Shown here: piece by piece, positions 9,818 through 18,370 of the stretch
Layout: every line of letters starts with the position of its first letter
How positions within the stretch are numbered: the first letter of the stretch is position 1
Assembly (NCBI RefSeq): GCF_002903145.1
Contig: NZ_PPDJ01000002.1
Coordinates: 620,001-684,000 of the forward strand
DNA from: Halobacteriovorax sp. DA5
GTDB lineage: Bacteria; Bdellovibrionota; Bacteriovoracia; Bacteriovoracales; Bacteriovoracaceae
Length of the DNA stretch: 64,000 nucleotides
Reading direction: 5' to 3'
Notes under the pieces: model-generated
The model's database searches: none
What the model was told of the DNA's origin: nothing
The model's input: the letters and a program-made list of their open reading frames with translations, nothing else
Position numbers and translations under genes: made by a program

Positions 9818-11089
9818 TTATCTTTCAACGATAGCAACAACGCCCATCCCACCTGCTGTACAGATTGAGATTAGTCCACGTCCGCCGCCTTTTTCTTGAA
9901 GCATTTTAGCAAGGCCTGCAACAATTCTTGCACCAGTTGCACCAAATGGGTGTCCAAGAGCAAGAGAGCCACCTTTAACGTTTAGCTTTGAGCGGTCAAT
10001 TGACCCAAGCGCTGCATCTAGGCCAAGCTTTGTTTTACAGAACTCTTCATCTTCCCAAGCTTTCAGTGTACAAAGAACTTGAGCAGCAAAGGCTTCATGA
10101 ATTTCATAGAAATCAAAATCTTGAAGAGTAAGTCCTGCACGCTTTAAGAGCTTAGGAACTGCATAAACAGGGGCCATTAAAAGACCTTCTTCTTCGATGA
10201 AATCAACTGCTGCCGACTGACAAGTAGTAAAGTATGCTGAAACCTCAAGGTTATGCTCTTTTGCATATTCTTCTGAACATAGGAAAACACAAGAAGCACC
10301 GTCTGTTAAAGGAGTAGAGTTGGCCGCAGTAAGAGTTGCCTTCTCAGACTTTTCAAATGCAGTCCTAAGAGATCCCATCTTTTCGACAGTAGTGTTAGCT
10401 CTAAGAATTCCATCGCGCTCTAGGCCTTTAAAAGGCACTACAAGATCATTATAGAAACCTTCATTGTATGCACGCTCAGCATTTTGATGAGACTCCCACG
10501 CAAGTTGGTCTTGGTCCTTACGAGCAATATGCCAACGCTGGGCCATAAGCTCACAACTTTGTCCCATTGAAAGACCTGTGCGAGGCTCCTTAACCGCAGG
10601 GAAAGATGGTTTTAGATCGGCCGGGCGAATACTTAGTAAAGCCTTCACGCGCTCACCTGTTGAGCGAGCATAATTTGCACGGCTCATAGCATCTGAGAAT
10701 TTTTTTGAAAACTCAACGGGGATATCACTATTCGTATCAACACCACCAGCAATTCCACACTCAATTTGTCCTGTAGCAATTTTCATTGCAATAATATTTG
10801 ATGCCTCAAGTGATAGGCCACACGCTTTTTGGATATCAGTTGCAGGAGTGTGAAAAGAAAGTCCTGACTCAATTGTACACTCACGTGCAAGAGAGAAATC
10901 ATAAGCATGCTTACTAACAGCTCCAAGAACGACCTCACCTACTTCTTGGCCTTTTAGGTTCATCTTATCTACTAAACCTTTAAGAGCAGCTGTCATAAGT
11001 TCTTTGTTAGATACACCTTGATATGTCGTTCCAGACCTTGCAAATGGAATACGTGATCCCGTGATAATACAAACTTTTCTTTGTTCCAT
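9818..11089 (-). CDS. Acetyl-CoA acyltransferase (thiolase, FadI/FadA type)
   Basis: A 423-residue thiolase. The nucleophile Cys is C90 in 'QKACGLSLEA', the HEAFA motif is in 'FYEIHEAFAAQ', the second His is in 'GHPFGATGARI' and the second Cys in 'CTAGGMG'. These four sites are the complete thiolase set. It cleaves 3-ketoacyl-CoA with CoA or condenses acetyl-CoA. The length, slightly above 400, favours FadI-like over short biosynthetic PhaA-like enzymes. AAAGGAAA precedes the ATG. It lies 28 bases after the HD-GYP-like gene and is probably the last gene of the five-gene minus-strand operon beginning at 14451. Confidence 0.9.
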   Translation of the reverse strand: MEQRKVCIITGSRIPFARSGTTYQGVSNKELMTAALKGLVDKMNLKGQEVGEVVLGAVSKHAYDFSLARECTIESGLSFHTPATDIQKACGLSLEASNIIAMKIATGQIECGIAGGVDTNSDIPVEFSKKFSDAMSRANYARSTGERVKALLSIRPADLKPSFPAVKEPRTGLSMGQSCELMAQRWHIARKDQDQLAWESHQNAERAYNEGFYNDLVVPFKGLERDGILRANTTVEKMGSLRTAFEKSEKATLTAANSTPLTDGASCVFLCSEEYAKEHNLEVSAYFTTCQSAAVDFIEEEGLLMAPVYAVPKLLKRAGLTLQDFDFYEIHEAFAAQVLCTLKAWEDEEFCKTKLGLDAALGSIDRSKLNVKGGSLALGHPFGATGARIVAGLAKMLQEKGGGRGLISICTAGGMGVVAIVER

Positions 11090-11117
11090 TAGTTTTCCTT
11101 TTTATAAATTTGCCTTT

Positions 11118-12476
11118 TCAATTTATTAGGCTTTTTAGTTCGAAAATTATTTTACGATAACTGCTCAAATGAAAAAATTCATCAAGCTCTAGGAGTATCG
11201 AATTCAATTTAAGTTTTTCTTTTGCCTCAATAGACTTGAGGATCTCAACAACATACTTTTCAATGACTATAAAACATATCGCTAGAGGAGATAAATTTGA
11301 TGTGTACACATCAGGAAATCCTACACCATTTAGAGAACCATGGTGCTGGCGAACAATAACATCAATTCCAGTTGGAATCCCTGAAATCTCCTGCAAGAGA
11401 GTTGTCGTCATATTAGCGTGCTCTAACACAAGCTTCTTTTCTTCATTTGTTAAATCCACGAAGGCCATATCATCAAGAGAGTGAATCTTTAAAAGTTTCT
11501 CTTCACGTAGAAGGATGTCGTGGAAAAAACAAATATAACAAACTTTATCCATCGTTTGCTTTAGTTGTTCTCCTCGCCCCCATCCTAGATTTGGAATGAT
11601 TTGATAAAAGAACAAACTAGTTAGATAGTTTCTTTTAAACGCATAAGTCGTTTCATTCTCTAAAAGAGAGCGAAGAAGTGTTGAAAGTTTCTTAGAGCCG
11701 CTTACAGTCTTTGTCATAGCTACAATAGAAGTCTTAGCAAGCTTTACTGTTTGTGGAGTGATTCCAATTTCATTTAGAAGGTTTTGTGAAATTTCAAAAG
11801 TATCACTACTAATTTCCATAATTTTCTTATCTTCTTTAAAGGCCTTCACAACCTTTGTTAAAGACTGAGATAAGATTTGTCCCATTAATTTCTCGAAATC
11901 TTCTTTTTGTACAAAGAAGTGCGAAAGATTATTATTTTCATAACGTCTTACGATATCTTTATCAAGAACGTCATTGGCATAGATTCTTTTAACAAAATGA
12001 TCCACACCAGTTTTTGTCATTTTAATATAGATATCACAGCATGGATTTGAGAGCTGATAGAAATTTGCAATTTCAACACTAACAAAATCAGGCATCTTTA
12101 AATGTCTTAACTCCTCATCTGTAATATTTAAACTCTTAATTAGTTGAAGACTAATATCTCTGAGAGAAAACCTCGATGGTAGAGAGACAAAGCTACCATA
12201 ATCAATTTCCATCTCACCTAAGATAACAACAGGCTTTTTTATCGAGTGATCAATGATAAAATTTATCAAATTTTGACCGCCAACAATATTACGTCCTTCG
12301 CTATCGACATAACGATTCTCACAAACGATCCCGTCATAAGTTGCTAATTCATCCGCATTCGTAATTAGTGATGAGTTAGCAAGACAATCAATTTCAAAAG
12401 AGTACTCATTTGTTAAGTACTCTCTCACACTTGATTGGATGCGCTCATCTGAATGGATAATTAGCAATTTTCTCAT
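11118..12476 (-). CDS. Receiver-like / degenerate HD-GYP domain signalling protein
   Basis: A 452-residue soluble protein. Residues about 1-115 resemble a response-regulator receiver (MRKLLIIHSDERIQ) but lack a clear phospho-Asp, so it is likely a pseudo-receiver. The C-terminal half is an HD-type phosphohydrolase: 'CFFHDILL' (HD), 'LEHANMTTTLL', then 'RQHHGSLNGVGFP', corresponding to the HH-ExxDGxGYP block with Glu/Asp replaced. HD-GYP enzymes degrade c-di-GMP. Here catalysis is uncertain. The start codon shares one base with the permease stop (TAATG), implying translational coupling. Confidence 0.75.
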   Translation of the reverse strand: MRKLLIIHSDERIQSSVREYLTNEYSFEIDCLANSSLITNADELATYDGIVCENRYVDSEGRNIVGGQNLINFIIDHSIKKPVVILGEMEIDYGSFVSLPSRFSLRDISLQLIKSLNITDEELRHLKMPDFVSVEIANFYQLSNPCCDIYIKMTKTGVDHFVKRIYANDVLDKDIVRRYENNNLSHFFVQKEDFEKLMGQILSQSLTKVVKAFKEDKKIMEISSDTFEISQNLLNEIGITPQTVKLAKTSIVAMTKTVSGSKKLSTLLRSLLENETTYAFKRNYLTSLFFYQIIPNLGWGRGEQLKQTMDKVCYICFFHDILLREEKLLKIHSLDDMAFVDLTNEEKKLVLEHANMTTTLLQEISGIPTGIDVIVRQHHGSLNGVGFPDVYTSNLSPLAICFIVIEKYVVEILKSIEAKEKLKLNSILLELDEFFHLSSYRKIIFELKSLIN

Positions 12477-13300
12477 TAAAATGATCTTCTTTTAAAAATA
12501 AAGTTAAAGATTAGTCCCCAAATCCCAAGAGTTGCCACTAAGTGAACAAAACCAAAGACAAAGCTTTTTACAATTTCTAAATTAAGTTCGGCCCCAAGCG
12601 ATAGCATATCTGCAAGGCCTGAGATTTCACCAATTCTTGGAAGCATCCAATAAAAGATAAAACCGAATATTGAAGAAAGGTTTAGCCCCGAAAGAGCTGG
12701 ATTTCCCGCCTTGATATAAGTATAGACACCAACAGATGCCAGAACATAAAAACAAGTTAGTAGAAGTGTTCCAATTTTATTAAAGAATAAACTGAAGAAA
12801 CAACTCACAAACATAATAATCAAAATCTGTAAGAAGTGAGGAATTAGTGAAGCAACCATCTTCACCATTGAGAAATCCACACCCTTTGGCACAAGATCAT
12901 TTGATAGAAGAATAACAACCCCAATTATCAAAATGAAGATCAGATAAAGGAAACTTAAAACGGCTCCACCAAGCATACGATTGATAACATATGAAGAGCG
13001 CTTAATTGGCAGTGCTAAGATTTGAGAAATTACTCCACTTTCTAAATCACTACGAAAGATATTTGCCGAAATAAGAGCTGCGACAAGCTTTGCACTAAGA
13101 CTGATAATCCAAATAACAACTGTCATACTTGCGGTTGCTAGATATGTACTAAAACCAGATTCTTGAATTTCAATTTGAAGGGTATTACTTAGCACTCCTC
13201 CCAGATACATTACAATAACAGTCATAATGAATAGAAAGATTACTGATTTATTTCGAACTTCTTTTTCAATTGTATTTTTAATAAGCGTTAAATTAAACAT
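12476..13300 (-). CDS. ABC-2 type transporter permease
   Basis: About 274 residues with six hydrophobic segments. It belongs to the ABC-2/NatB-like class: an N-terminal helix, then 'FRSDLESGVISQILALPIKRSSYVINR', the cytoplasmic coupling loop typical of these permeases. It pairs with the ATPase encoded just upstream, whose stop overlaps this start by 8 bases. I chose ATG 13300; an in-frame GTG at 13312 is possible. The exported substrate is not identifiable. Confidence 0.85.
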   Translation of the reverse strand: MFNLTLIKNTIEKEVRNKSVIFLFIMTVIVMYLGGVLSNTLQIEIQESGFSTYLATASMTVVIWIISLSAKLVAALISANIFRSDLESGVISQILALPIKRSSYVINRMLGGAVLSFLYLIFILIIGVVILLSNDLVPKGVDFSMVKMVASLIPHFLQILIIMFVSCFFSLFFNKIGTLLLTCFYVLASVGVYTYIKAGNPALSGLNLSSIFGFIFYWMLPRIGEISGLADMLSLGAELNLEIVKSFVFGFVHLVATLGIWGLIFNFIFKRRSF

Positions 13301-14030
13301 GAACTTCCCCACTTTCCTCTTTAGTCCCTTTAATAAGAGTATAAAAACGATCCTCTAGAGACATACCACCACGTACTTCATCAATAGGCCCCTGGGCCTT
13401 AACTTGACCGTGATTTAAGATAATCACCTTCTTTGCAAATTTCTCAACTTCAGAAAGGATATGAGAGTTAATTAAGATCGTCTTACCTTTGCTCGAAAGC
13501 TCAAGGCAGATATCCTTCACATCTTTGATACCGATTGGATCAAGCCCAGAGAATGGCTCGTCTAAGATAATCAAATCTTTATCAGCAACAATAGCAATAC
13601 ATAAGCCTACGCGCTGCATTTGGCCTTTTGATAATTCACTAAGCTTTTTCTTGCCTAACTCTCCAATTGATAGTTTTCCTAAAGCTTCTTGAATTCTTTC
13701 TTTTACAAGAGACTTTTCAACTTGGTGAAACTCAGCAAAGAACTTAAGAGTTTCTTCAACAGTGAAGTAGCTATAGAAAGTAAATTTTTCAGGTAAGTAA
13801 ACCAGGCGAGATCGAGACATAGGATCATTTGAATCAATATCATAAATCGAAATATTGCCACTATCTGCACTTATAAGATTTAGCATACACTTTACAAAAG
13901 TTGTTTTTCCAGCACCATTTGGCCCTAAAAGAGCAACGACATCTCCATGTTCTACAGTAAGAGAGAAGTCCGATAATGCCTTTTGGTCTCTATAACTTTT
14001 AGAGACATTCTCAACGTTAATTACGCTCAT
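13293..14030 (-). CDS. ABC transporter ATP-binding protein
   Basis: 245 residues. Walker A is 'GPNGAGKTT' (36-44), the signature is 'LSKGQMQRVG', Walker B is 'LIILDEPFSGLDP' and the switch His is in 'INSHILSE'. This is the standard subunit of ABC-2 exporters. The longest open frame starts at 14120 inside the upstream thioesterase gene. ATG 14030 is preferred because AAGGA lies 7 bases before it and the protein then begins at the usual first strand. It couples to the permease downstream. Confidence 0.93.
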   Translation of the reverse strand: MSVINVENVSKSYRDQKALSDFSLTVEHGDVVALLGPNGAGKTTFVKCMLNLISADSGNISIYDIDSNDPMSRSRLVYLPEKFTFYSYFTVEETLKFFAEFHQVEKSLVKERIQEALGKLSIGELGKKKLSELSKGQMQRVGLCIAIVADKDLIILDEPFSGLDPIGIKDVKDICLELSSKGKTILINSHILSEVEKFAKKVIILNHGQVKAQGPIDEVRGGMSLEDRFYTLIKGTKEESGEVHV

Positions 14031-14040
14031 ATAGAAATCC

Positions 14041-14451
14041 TTATTTTTCGAGAATTGTTTTTGAGTTAATACTTCTTGGCCTTTTATTTTCATCAATGGC
14101 CACGTATGTGAAAATTCCATCCGTCACTCTAACTCTTTCTGTTTCAAACTTGCGAATAACCCAAGCTTCAACTTTAACAGCAAGAGATGTATTTCCTTCT
14201 CTTACAGTTGAGCAGTAACAGCATAAGATATCCCCAACTCCTACTGGTTGGATGAATTTCATTGCTTCAATTGCGATAGTTGCCGTACGGCCATTACAGC
14301 GCTTTCCAGAATAGATTGCACCGGCGATATCCATTTGCGAAAGAACCCAACCTCCAAAGATATCACCATTGTGATTTGTATCACAAGGCATCGTTAGCGT
14401 GCGAACACATAGTTCTCCTACTGGTTCATTTTCACTATTTTTTCCCACCAT
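14041..14451 (-). CDS. Acyl-CoA thioesterase (YciA-like hot-dog fold)
   Basis: 136 residues. 'TMPCDTNHNGDIFGGWVLSQMDIAGAI' holds the YciA/BACH signature N-x-x-G-D-I-F-GG with the catalytic Asp. It hydrolyses acyl-CoA thioesters in the cytoplasm, releasing free acid and CoA. AAAGGATA precedes the ATG. It is the first gene of the minus-strand operon with the ABC exporter, signalling protein and thiolase; a thioesterase and a thiolase in the same operon suggest an acyl-CoA link. Confidence 0.9.
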   Translation of the reverse strand: MVGKNSENEPVGELCVRTLTMPCDTNHNGDIFGGWVLSQMDIAGAIYSGKRCNGRTATIAIEAMKFIQPVGVGDILCCYCSTVREGNTSLAVKVEAWVIRKFETERVRVTDGIFTYVAIDENKRPRSINSKTILEK

Positions 14452-14520
14452 TTATATCCTTTTAAAGTCAGTTATAATAATTAAATATATATCTATAATT
14501 TTAGAGTAAAAGGTCATTCA

Positions 14521-15276
14521 ATGCTAGAAAAGAAAGAATTGCAACTCATTGGACAAGCTGTTGTTATAAGCAGTGTTATTGTGGCGGTATTAAACGGAGC
14601 GTATCTGTCTGGTATTTTTCCACAAGATGGCATGGTCTCAAGATTGCTAATTCTTTTAGGCGGAAATTTCATCAAAGGTGGCTACATTCAGTGGCTAACT
14701 TACATGGCATTCTTCTGGTCAATTTCAGAAATAAAAGAACTAAAGGCCCAAATTAAAGCTGAAAAGTCTTATTTTAAGGCCAATCTCCTTCCTACTGATG
14801 AAAAACATTTACTCATGTCTGACGATGTCATTCAAATAGGACAAAAAGTTAAGGACTTTGAAAAGAAGTATTCGAAAACTTTACTCACACAGCTCATTAA
14901 AAATTCTTGTGCTAAGTTTCGATCAACGAAAAATATTTCCGAAGTTCTAGAGGTCATTAATATTATAACTGACCTACATCGAGACAACTCAGAAACTGAA
15001 CAGTCTAATATTCGCTATCTCCTATGGGCCATTCCTTCTCTTGGCTTTATTGGTACTGTACTTGGTATCTCAAGTGCTTTAATGTTAGCAAACTCCAAAG
15101 ACATGCAACTGATTACTTCAACTCTTGGTGTTGCCTTTGATACAACACTTGTTGCACTAATCCTAAGTATCATTCTTATGTGGCTCTTTCACGATTTGCA
15201 AAAAGCAACTGATCAATTTCATATGAAAACAAAAGAATATGTAATTGAAAACTTAGTTAATAAGATTGAGATGTAG
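14521..15276 (+). CDS. MotA/TolQ/ExbB-like proton channel protein
   Basis: 251 residues. It has membrane segments near residues 10-32 and 52-70, a cytoplasmic helical domain of about 100 residues, and a C-terminal pair (about 174-195 and 205-225). The block 'IPSLGFIGTVLGI' followed by 'GVAFDTTLVAL' is the core of the MotA/TolQ/ExbB channel family, whose pentamers use ion flow to drive a partner. The partner is expected to be the next gene, 12 bases downstream, with an ExbD-like membrane Asp. It is divergent from the thioesterase operon with a 70-base shared promoter gap. It is not a standard Tol, Ton or flagellar set. Confidence 0.85.
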   Translation: MLEKKELQLIGQAVVISSVIVAVLNGAYLSGIFPQDGMVSRLLILLGGNFIKGGYIQWLTYMAFFWSISEIKELKAQIKAEKSYFKANLLPTDEKHLLMSDDVIQIGQKVKDFEKKYSKTLLTQLIKNSCAKFRSTKNISEVLEVINIITDLHRDNSETEQSNIRYLLWAIPSLGFIGTVLGISSALMLANSKDMQLITSTLGVAFDTTLVALILSIILMWLFHDLQKATDQFHMKTKEYVIENLVNKIEM

Positions 15277-15287
15277 GAAAGCAAATA

Positions 15288-16139
15288 ATGCGCCAAAGAA
15301 AGTCCATAGACGTTTTTAATATTTCATTTCTTGATTTACTTTCAGGAGCACTTGGAGCGGTGATTATCCTCTTCATCGTTGTTCCAAAGAATGAAGCACC
15401 TACAACAGTAGAAACTCCAAAAGAAGTTTGCGTTGATAATTCACAGGCACTTTCTCAATGTGAAAAGCTTGCTCAGGATCAAAAGAAAGTGATTAAAGAG
15501 CTAACAGCTCAAATTACCCCACCGCAGGCCAAGCCAGAACCAAAACCAGAACCAAAACCGACTCCAGCTCCAACGGTTAAGAATGCTGATGTAGGTTTTA
15601 ATTTCAAAGGCAAGAGAGTGGCCTTTCTCATTGATGTTTCAGGATCAATGGCAACAGATGATCGTATTGGCCAAGTTAAGGCAGGCCTTAAGATGCTTAT
15701 TGCTTCAATGGGAAAAGACTACTACGTCGATATCATCTACTTTCCAGGAAAGAATCGCAGTTCTCAGTATGCCCTATGGGGCGTTCTCCAAGATCTTAGA
15801 GATTTAAAAATCAAAGAAGAAGTCTATGAATTTCTAGCAGGACTTAGGCCACTTGGCGCTACCCCGACAAGAGCGGCCCTAAAATATGTTATCGACCAAT
15901 ATCCACAACTTACAGATATTGTCTTATTAAGTGATGGCTCTCCAACAAAGTCAGGCCGAACAACTTCACCTGATAGTATTGAAGATATTGTTAGGGATAT
16001 CACCGACAAAAATAGACTTCGAAAAGTCCAAATTAACGCTATTGGTGTGGGGGCCACTAACTTCAGTAAGTCCTCAAATTTATATAAATTCTTAAAGAAT
16101 TTAACAGATGCCAATAACGGTTTTTTCTATGGCTTCTAA
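15288..16139 (+). CDS. Membrane-anchored VWA protein with ExbD/MotB-like transmembrane Asp
   Basis: 283 residues. A single N-terminal membrane segment (about 11-33) begins 'NISFLDLLSGALGAV'; Asp16 sits where ExbD and MotB carry the proton-relay Asp. Two Cys and a coiled region follow, then a Pro/Lys/Glu linker (PEPKPEPKP, about 82-96) as in TonB-like periplasmic spacers. A VWA domain spans about 108-283. Its metal-binding MIDAS site is complete: D116-x-S118-x-S120 ('DVSGSMA'), Thr in 'ATPT' near 192-194, and D216 ('LLSDGSP'). Inference: the VWA domain lies in the periplasm and is moved by the MotA/ExbB-like partner. There is no OmpA-type peptidoglycan domain. Confidence 0.85.
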   Translation: MRQRKSIDVFNISFLDLLSGALGAVIILFIVVPKNEAPTTVETPKEVCVDNSQALSQCEKLAQDQKKVIKELTAQITPPQAKPEPKPEPKPTPAPTVKNADVGFNFKGKRVAFLIDVSGSMATDDRIGQVKAGLKMLIASMGKDYYVDIIYFPGKNRSSQYALWGVLQDLRDLKIKEEVYEFLAGLRPLGATPTRAALKYVIDQYPQLTDIVLLSDGSPTKSGRTTSPDSIEDIVRDITDKNRLRKVQINAIGVGATNFSKSSNLYKFLKNLTDANNGFFYGF

Positions 16140-16191
16140 AGTTGGCAAAAATTGCTAATTTTGCTAACCATAGATTTTATCGGATTTTTTA

Positions 16192-16227
16192 GCTAAGTAG
16201 TTGATATAAAAAGATTAACTACCTAGC
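16192..16227. promoter_or_regulatory. Inverted repeat between VWA and transglycosylase genes
   Basis: GCTAAGTAGTT (16192-16202) faces AACTACCTAGC (16217-16227), 11 bp with one mismatch around a 14-base A/T-rich spacer. It has no T-tract, so it is more likely an operator or mRNA hairpin than a terminator. It sits 34 bases before the next start. Confidence 0.45.
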
Positions 16228-16260
16228 AACTTCAGCTACTTACCCAAAATTGTCATAATA

Positions 16261-17484
16261 GTGTCAATGAACATGGCACTTAAACCAACATTTCGTCAGC
16301 ACATTGTCAGAGTCTTGTTAAGAGCAAGCTTTTCGGCACTCTTTTTTGGAGCGACTCTCCTGTTCACTTCATGTGCTGGGCCAATGAACCCATTCGGAAG
16401 TGACACTCTTTCAATAATTAATGATGGGGATACATTCGAAAATCTCGAGGCCTTTACTAATATCTTAGATAACCATTTAAATTTTGATAATGTTGGAACA
16501 AGTACAATTGGAATTGAGTTCTTTCCTAAAAAACAAAATCGTCATGCTGTTTATGATCTTTATATTAAGATAAATTCTACTCGTGGAAAATTGAATCCAG
16601 AAAATATCGTTATCTTTTGGAATGGAAGAAATATTACTTCAAGCTTTAAAAATAATAATAAAGTTATCTATGAAGACGATCAAAATATCATCTATAAAAT
16701 CAATCGCCTGAGTCTTCCAGCAAGACTTGAAACCGATATTAAAATTGGTTACCAATATCGTGGAGAAATTCGCTCTCTATACCGTTATGAAGAACCATCA
16801 TGTAAGCAATTTACAACAGCAAATAACAACACAACAATTACAACAACAGATCCATTCAATGTTAAGGATAGCTTCATTGATCTTGTAAAAAATGAAGCTA
16901 AAAAAGTTCATACAAACCCTTCAATGCTACTTGGAATTATTGCCCAAGAATCAGGGTTTAACTATCGTTCAGTAAGTTCTGCAAAAGCAATTGGGCTTAC
17001 ACAAGTAACAGATGCAGCAAGCCAGCACGTTGTTAAGAAATACGATAAGTGGAAGGTTGATAAGAGAATTGAAAAGCTTCCATATGGACTTGTAAAATTC
17101 ATGGTTAGGTCAGGAAAGATTAATCAAAGAAATGACTGGCGACTTAATCGTAAGAAGTCAGTTATTGGTGGCCTTGAGTATATTGAATATTTAAAGAAGT
17201 ACTGGCGTGGAAATATCGATCTTGTACAAAAGTCATATCCAAAAATCAAAGACCTTAAATCATTTGAGAAAAGCCAACTTTTCACAGACCTAATTCTTGC
17301 CAGCTATAACTCTGGCCCATTTAGAGTTAAGTCACAACTAATCAAATTAGAAACAAATTGGCGTAACTCTGATCGCCTACAAGAAGCAAAGAATTATATT
17401 AATCGCGTAAATAGTTATTGTTATCACTTTACTCAAAATGACACACAAGGAGTCATCAATGAAGATCAAGCCATTAATCTTTAA
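16261..17484 (+). CDS. Lytic transglycosylase lipoprotein (SLT domain)
   Basis: About 407 residues. The lipobox LFTSC places the lipid Cys at residue 38 of the longest frame. A novel ~160-residue domain precedes a family-1-like SLT domain. The catalytic Glu is E230 in 'AQESGFNYRSVSSAKAIGLTQV', the classic ESG...GLMQ-type block, with 'ILASYNSGPFRV' as the second motif. It cleaves peptidoglycan glycan strands in the periplasm. The SLT core is interrupted by extra helices rich in Lys. GTG 16261 has no Shine-Dalgarno site; ATG at 16267 or 16273 is equally likely. Its end overlaps the PilZ gene by 26 bases. Confidence 0.85.
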   Translation: MSMNMALKPTFRQHIVRVLLRASFSALFFGATLLFTSCAGPMNPFGSDTLSIINDGDTFENLEAFTNILDNHLNFDNVGTSTIGIEFFPKKQNRHAVYDLYIKINSTRGKLNPENIVIFWNGRNITSSFKNNNKVIYEDDQNIIYKINRLSLPARLETDIKIGYQYRGEIRSLYRYEEPSCKQFTTANNNTTITTTDPFNVKDSFIDLVKNEAKKVHTNPSMLLGIIAQESGFNYRSVSSAKAIGLTQVTDAASQHVVKKYDKWKVDKRIEKLPYGLVKFMVRSGKINQRNDWRLNRKKSVIGGLEYIEYLKKYWRGNIDLVQKSYPKIKDLKSFEKSQLFTDLILASYNSGPFRVKSQLIKLETNWRNSDRLQEAKNYINRVNSYCYHFTQNDTQGVINEDQAINL

Positions 17485-18226
17485 TATTTATGCATTTGTA
17501 TTTATTGCAATTGCAGTTAGTATCCCAATTCAGGTCATGTTCCTTTATGGTCATGGTGCAACTGATATTGGTGCCATCTGGTCGAAAATGACAGTCTTTA
17601 ACTTTATGGTTATGGCCTCTTGTTTTCTAAATGCGTACTTTTCATTTACAGCGCAAGATGACATCAAGTGGAGCTTTCCATTATCGATTGGCTTTGTTTG
17701 TTTAAATAACTCGATTGTCCTAGTTTATGGAAATGACTTTGAAGCAGCTTCAGTTATTCTATCAACTTTTGCATATATCCTAATGACTTCATATTTTATT
17801 CTTAGTCATGAAACGAATGTTATTAATTCTCCTGCTGCTCAGTGGTGGAAAACAGCAATTCGTTACCAAGCACCACTACCAACAAAGGTATCATCAACTG
17901 ATATTCCAATTAATCTTGGAGAAACTTTTGATATCTCAAGAACAGGTGCTTATATTTCGTATAATACGCCAACTCAAAAAGATATCTTCAATTGTGGAGA
18001 CACTTTTACTTTTAATATCGGAACAGATTTAGAACTAAAGGCCAAGGTCGTTAGAAAATCGAATGCTGTTGGACGCTACCCAGAAGGAATGGGGGTACAA
18101 TTTGTTGAGCTTGGAGTTAGCGAAAGACTTCAATTAGAGAAGCTTTTAACAAGCCTTAGACAAAGTGTAGATGAAGAAAATATGGATAGTGATAACGATT
18201 ACGAAGAGTATAATAAGGCCGCTTAG
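17459..18226 (+). CDS. Membrane protein with C-terminal PilZ domain
   Basis: 255 residues from ATG 17459, chosen because AAGGAG lies 6 bases upstream (the open frame begins 21 bases earlier). Four membrane segments occupy residues ~7-125. A PilZ domain follows, recognised by 'FDISRTGAYIS' (D/NxSxxG motif) and 'GMGVQFVEL'. PilZ binds c-di-GMP. The usual RxxxR is not intact ('IRYQAPLPTKV'), so binding may be weak or lost. It overlaps the transglycosylase gene and ends at a terminator, so the MotA-like/VWA/SLT/PilZ set may be one unit. Confidence 0.8.
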   Translation: MKIKPLIFNIYAFVFIAIAVSIPIQVMFLYGHGATDIGAIWSKMTVFNFMVMASCFLNAYFSFTAQDDIKWSFPLSIGFVCLNNSIVLVYGNDFEAASVILSTFAYILMTSYFILSHETNVINSPAAQWWKTAIRYQAPLPTKVSSTDIPINLGETFDISRTGAYISYNTPTQKDIFNCGDTFTFNIGTDLELKAKVVRKSNAVGRYPEGMGVQFVELGVSERLQLEKLLTSLRQSVDEENMDSDNDYEEYNKAA

Positions 18227-18271
18227 TCGTCCCCTAAGTAGCTAAAATAACGAGCTTGATTTTTAAATTGG

Positions 18272-18299
18272 CAGGACCTCACCGAGGTCCTGTTTTTTT
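18272..18299 (+). terminator. Rho-independent terminator
   Basis: CAGGACCTC / GAGGTCCTG stem (9 bp, loop ACC) followed by seven T. It ends the PilZ transcript. Confidence 0.92.
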
Positions 18300-18370
18300 A
18301 TTGGGACTATATTTCGGGTAAATTCTACAATCTCCTACCATCTGTTCATAAATTACCGTAAAAGCTAATT

